NCBI GenBank assembly: GCA_905204385.1
Contig: CAJKZL010000017.1
Coordinates: 1-15,375, forward strand
Reading direction: 5' to 3'
DNA from: an uncultured Odoribacter sp.
Lineage (GTDB): Bacteria > Bacteroidota > Bacteroidia > Bacteroidales > Marinifilaceae
DNA: 15,375 nucleotides
Position numbers and translations under genes: made by a program. The notes beneath the pieces are model-generated. The model made no database searches, had not been told where the DNA came from, and saw only the letters and a list, made by a program, of their open reading frames with translations. Below, piece after piece: positions 13,958-15,375 of this stretch (the stretch's first letter is position 1; every line of letters starts with the position of its first letter).

Positions 13958-14044
13958 CACCCTGTTTGAAACGTACGCAGTCTCTTACACGAAAGTCTCC
14001 GTAGTAATACTTCGTCCGGTAAATGAATTAAAATTGAAAAAATC

Positions 14045-14398
14045 ATGGATTTAATTAAAATTGCAGAGCAGGCATTCGCTGCTGAGAACCCAGTAGAGCA
14101 CCCTTCATTTAACACAGGCGACACCATTAGCGTTCACTACAAAATCGTCGAAGGGAACAAAGAACGTGTACAGGTCTTTCGTGGAGTGGTCATTCAGATC
14201 AAAGGCACCGGCGACAACAAAACTTTTACTGTACGTAAAATGTCCGGCAACGTAGGCGTTGAAAGAATTTTCCCTATGGCTTCTCCGTTCATTAAGGAAA
14301 TCGAAATCAACAAAGTAGGAAAAGTAAGACGTTCCAGAATTTATTACTTCCGCGAGTTAACGGGTAAAAAAGCAAAAATCAAAGAGAAAAGATCTTAA
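14045..14398 (+). CDS. rplS: 50S ribosomal protein L19 (bL19)
   Basis: A 117-aa ribosomal protein that sits at the 30S-50S interface. [29 protein letters not shown] (22-50) and [18 protein letters not shown] (60-77) are hallmark segments, followed by [29 protein letters not shown]. The length is normal (E. coli 115 aa). In many bacteria rplS ends an rpsP-rimM-trmD-rplS operon; here it stands alone with its own promoter and a strong terminator, the separated arrangement I would expect for Bacteroidota. Confidence 0.98.
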   Translation: MDLIKIAEQAFAAENPVEHPSFNTGDTISVHYKIVEGNKERVQVFRGVVIQIKGTGDNKTFTVRKMSGNVGVERIFPMASPFIKEIEINKVGKVRRSRIYYFRELTGKKAKIKEKRS

Positions 14399-14417
14399 TT
14401 TTCTCTTCCGACAAGAT

Positions 14418-14446
14418 AAAGGCTCTGCTCCGGCAGGGCCTTTTTT
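14418..14446 (+). terminator. Rho-independent terminator of rplS
   Basis: GGCTCTGC (14421-14428) pairs with GCAGGGCC (14433-14440) in 8 bp with one G-T pair and a TCCG loop. AAA before and TTT after extend the stem, and six Ts follow. It is a textbook strong terminator, 22 nt after the stop codon. Confidence 0.93.
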
Positions 14447-14555
14447 ATGCCCCGAAAGTCAGACGGCATTCCTTCTATACAATTATGCGTGATCAGCGGA
14501 GGAAGCTTATTACCTGTGAATATCGGCAAAAGGCATTCAAATCTACCGCTTTGTA

Positions 14556-14587
14556 GTTGCAAAACTTTTTTTATTTTTATAACTTTG
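14556..14587 (+). promoter_or_regulatory. Promoter of the phosphohexomutase gene
   Basis: GTTG (14556-14559), a 20-nt spacer and TAACTTTG (14580-14587) fit the Bacteroidota consensus with one mismatch in the -33 box. It leaves a leader of about 20 nt to ATG 14615. The stretch 14447-14555 holds nothing else that I recognise. Confidence 0.65.
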
Positions 14588-14614
14588 TGAAAACATATAA
14601 TAAAAACAGATATT

Positions 14615-15375
14615 ATGGAGAATACCGAAATTATCCGGCAAGCCCGGGAAAAAGCAGCAAGCTGGTTAAATGAAGCCTACGATAAAGATACTCGCCAGGA
14701 GGTAGAGCGAATGTTAACCTCCCCTGACCCGACAGAACTCATCGATTCTTTTTATAACGACCTGGAATTCGGTACCGGTGGCTTGCGGGGAATCATGGGA
14801 GCCGGTAGCAACCGGATGAATATTTATACGGTAGGAGCAGCCACTCAGGGTTTTGCCAACTACATCAACAGCATGTTTCCGGACGAAGAAAAATCGGTAT
14901 GCATCGGACATGATTGCCGTCATCATTCCCGGGAGTATGCGGAAACTACCGCTGCCATTTTTTCAGCCAACGGTATCACGGCCTATCTTTTTGAATCGCT
15001 GCGCCCCACACCCGAAATGTCGTTCGCTATCCGGGAGTTAGGCTGTAAAGGAGGAGTAATCATTACAGCTTCCCATAATCCTAAAGAATACAATGGATAT
15101 AAAGCTTATTGGAACGACGGTTCACAATTGGTCCCCCCCCATGATAAAAATGTCATCGCCGAAGTCAAAAAAGTAAAGGTTACGGATATCAAATTCCAGG
15201 CAATTCCTGAAAAAATAAAAATTTTGGGTGAAGATTTTGATAAAAAATTTCTGGATACCGTAAAAACTCTCAGCCTTTCCCCTGAAGCGATCCAACATCA
15301 GCACGACCTGAAAATCGTCTTTACTCCCCTTCATGGCACAACTAATAAATTAGAGCCCGATTCTATGCGCAACTG
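14615..15375 (+). CDS. Phosphoglucomutase/phosphomannomutase family enzyme, 3' end off the window
   Basis: The frame is open from ATG 14615 to the window end: 253 codons of a protein family usually near 580 aa (PgcA-like). It interconverts hexose 1- and 6-phosphates, feeding glycogen, cell-wall and capsule sugars. Seen so far: the N-terminal helical lead, then FGTGGLRGIMGAGSNRMN (52-69), which binds substrate phosphate, and CIGHDCRHHSREYA (96-109). The active-site loop is ITASHNPKEYNGYK (150-163) with phosphoserine S153, followed by WNDGSQLVPPHDKNV. The second domain starts near 195, and KIVFTPLHGTTNK begins the metal or sugar-binding part of the next. The exact substrate (glucose or mannose) cannot be told from this half. 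A run of eight Cs (15133-15140) lies inside the gene, where a slip would shift the frame. Confidence 0.93.
   Translation, partial: MENTEIIRQAREKAASWLNEAYDKDTRQEVERMLTSPDPTELIDSFYNDLEFGTGGLRGIMGAGSNRMNIYTVGAATQGFANYINSMFPDEEKSVCIGHDCRHHSREYAETTAAIFSANGITAYLFESLRPTPEMSFAIRELGCKGGVIITASHNPKEYNGYKAYWNDGSQLVPPHDKNVIAEVKKVKVTDIKFQAIPEKIKILGEDFDKKFLDTVKTLSLSPEAIQHQHDLKIVFTPLHGTTNKLEPDSMRN

Larger units (their letters stand above)
13664..14044. other. Divergent intergenic region between greA and rplS
   Basis: This 381-nt AT-rich gap holds the greA leader and promoter (13664-13812) and the rplS promoter and leader (13926-14044). In the middle a CAAATATA (13880-13887) reads TATATTTG on the minus strand, a -7-like box without a good -33 partner. 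I see no gene in it: the short frames there show no family pattern. Confidence 0.7.

Noticed and set aside
1..15375. CRISPR array, insertion sequence, prophage, tRNA or rRNA
   Set aside because: No regular direct repeats, transposase or integrase motifs, terminal repeats or RNA-gene folds were seen on either strand.

Overview
The window looks like a chromosomal segment of a Bacteroidota bacterium, most likely of the order Bacteroidales. Four promoters match the Bacteroidota consensus TTTG-N19-21-TAnnTTTG exactly or nearly so, start codons mostly lack Shine-Dalgarno sequences, and the proteins (DsbD-type small domain, DWNGT-type HAD, YtrA-type GntR, His-rich efflux accessory) have a Bacteroidales look. 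I cannot name the genus. There is no sign of a phage, transposon, CRISPR array, tRNA or rRNA.

Left part, + strand (1-2240): a DsbD-alpha-like periplasmic domain gene cut by the window edge and interrupted by an in-frame amber codon; a strong terminator; an exported CapA/PgsA-type metallophosphatase-fold protein; and methylglyoxal synthase (mgsA) with its terminator.

Metal efflux block, + strand (2260-8690): a small His-rich exported protein with its own promoter, whose -33 box sits inside a 15-nt perfect palindrome; a 158-nt spacer with two hairpins; then a three-gene RND heavy-metal export set (His-rich lipoprotein adaptor, CusA/CzcA pump, TolC/CzcC outer-membrane channel). It ends at a 17-bp hairpin that also ends the convergent minus-strand operon. 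Together the genes would carry a transition-metal ion from the periplasm or cytoplasm to the outside. The two His-rich proteins and the absence of the CusA methionine pair suggest zinc, cobalt, nickel or cadmium rather than copper or silver, but this is inference.

Minus-strand operon (8705-12600): ABC ATPase, ABC-2-like membrane protein, a one-helix membrane protein of unknown function, a YtrA-subfamily GntR repressor, a hotdog thioesterase and a HAD hydrolase. Spacings are 4-41 nt, and I see one promoter and one terminator. A GTGTA...TACAC inverted repeat lies at the predicted start of transcription, so the operon is probably repressed by its own fourth gene.

Right part: greA and a HIT hydrolase on the minus strand, ending in two overlapping, mutually exclusive hairpins, each followed by eight Us. 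greA has a structured leader. Divergently, on the + strand, come rplS (ribosomal protein L19) with its own promoter and terminator, and a 3'-truncated phosphoglucomutase/phosphomannomutase gene.

The most rewarding places for a second look are the palindrome and structured spacer around the His-rich efflux genes, the self-repressed YtrA-type operon with the repressor in fourth position, and the greA leader.
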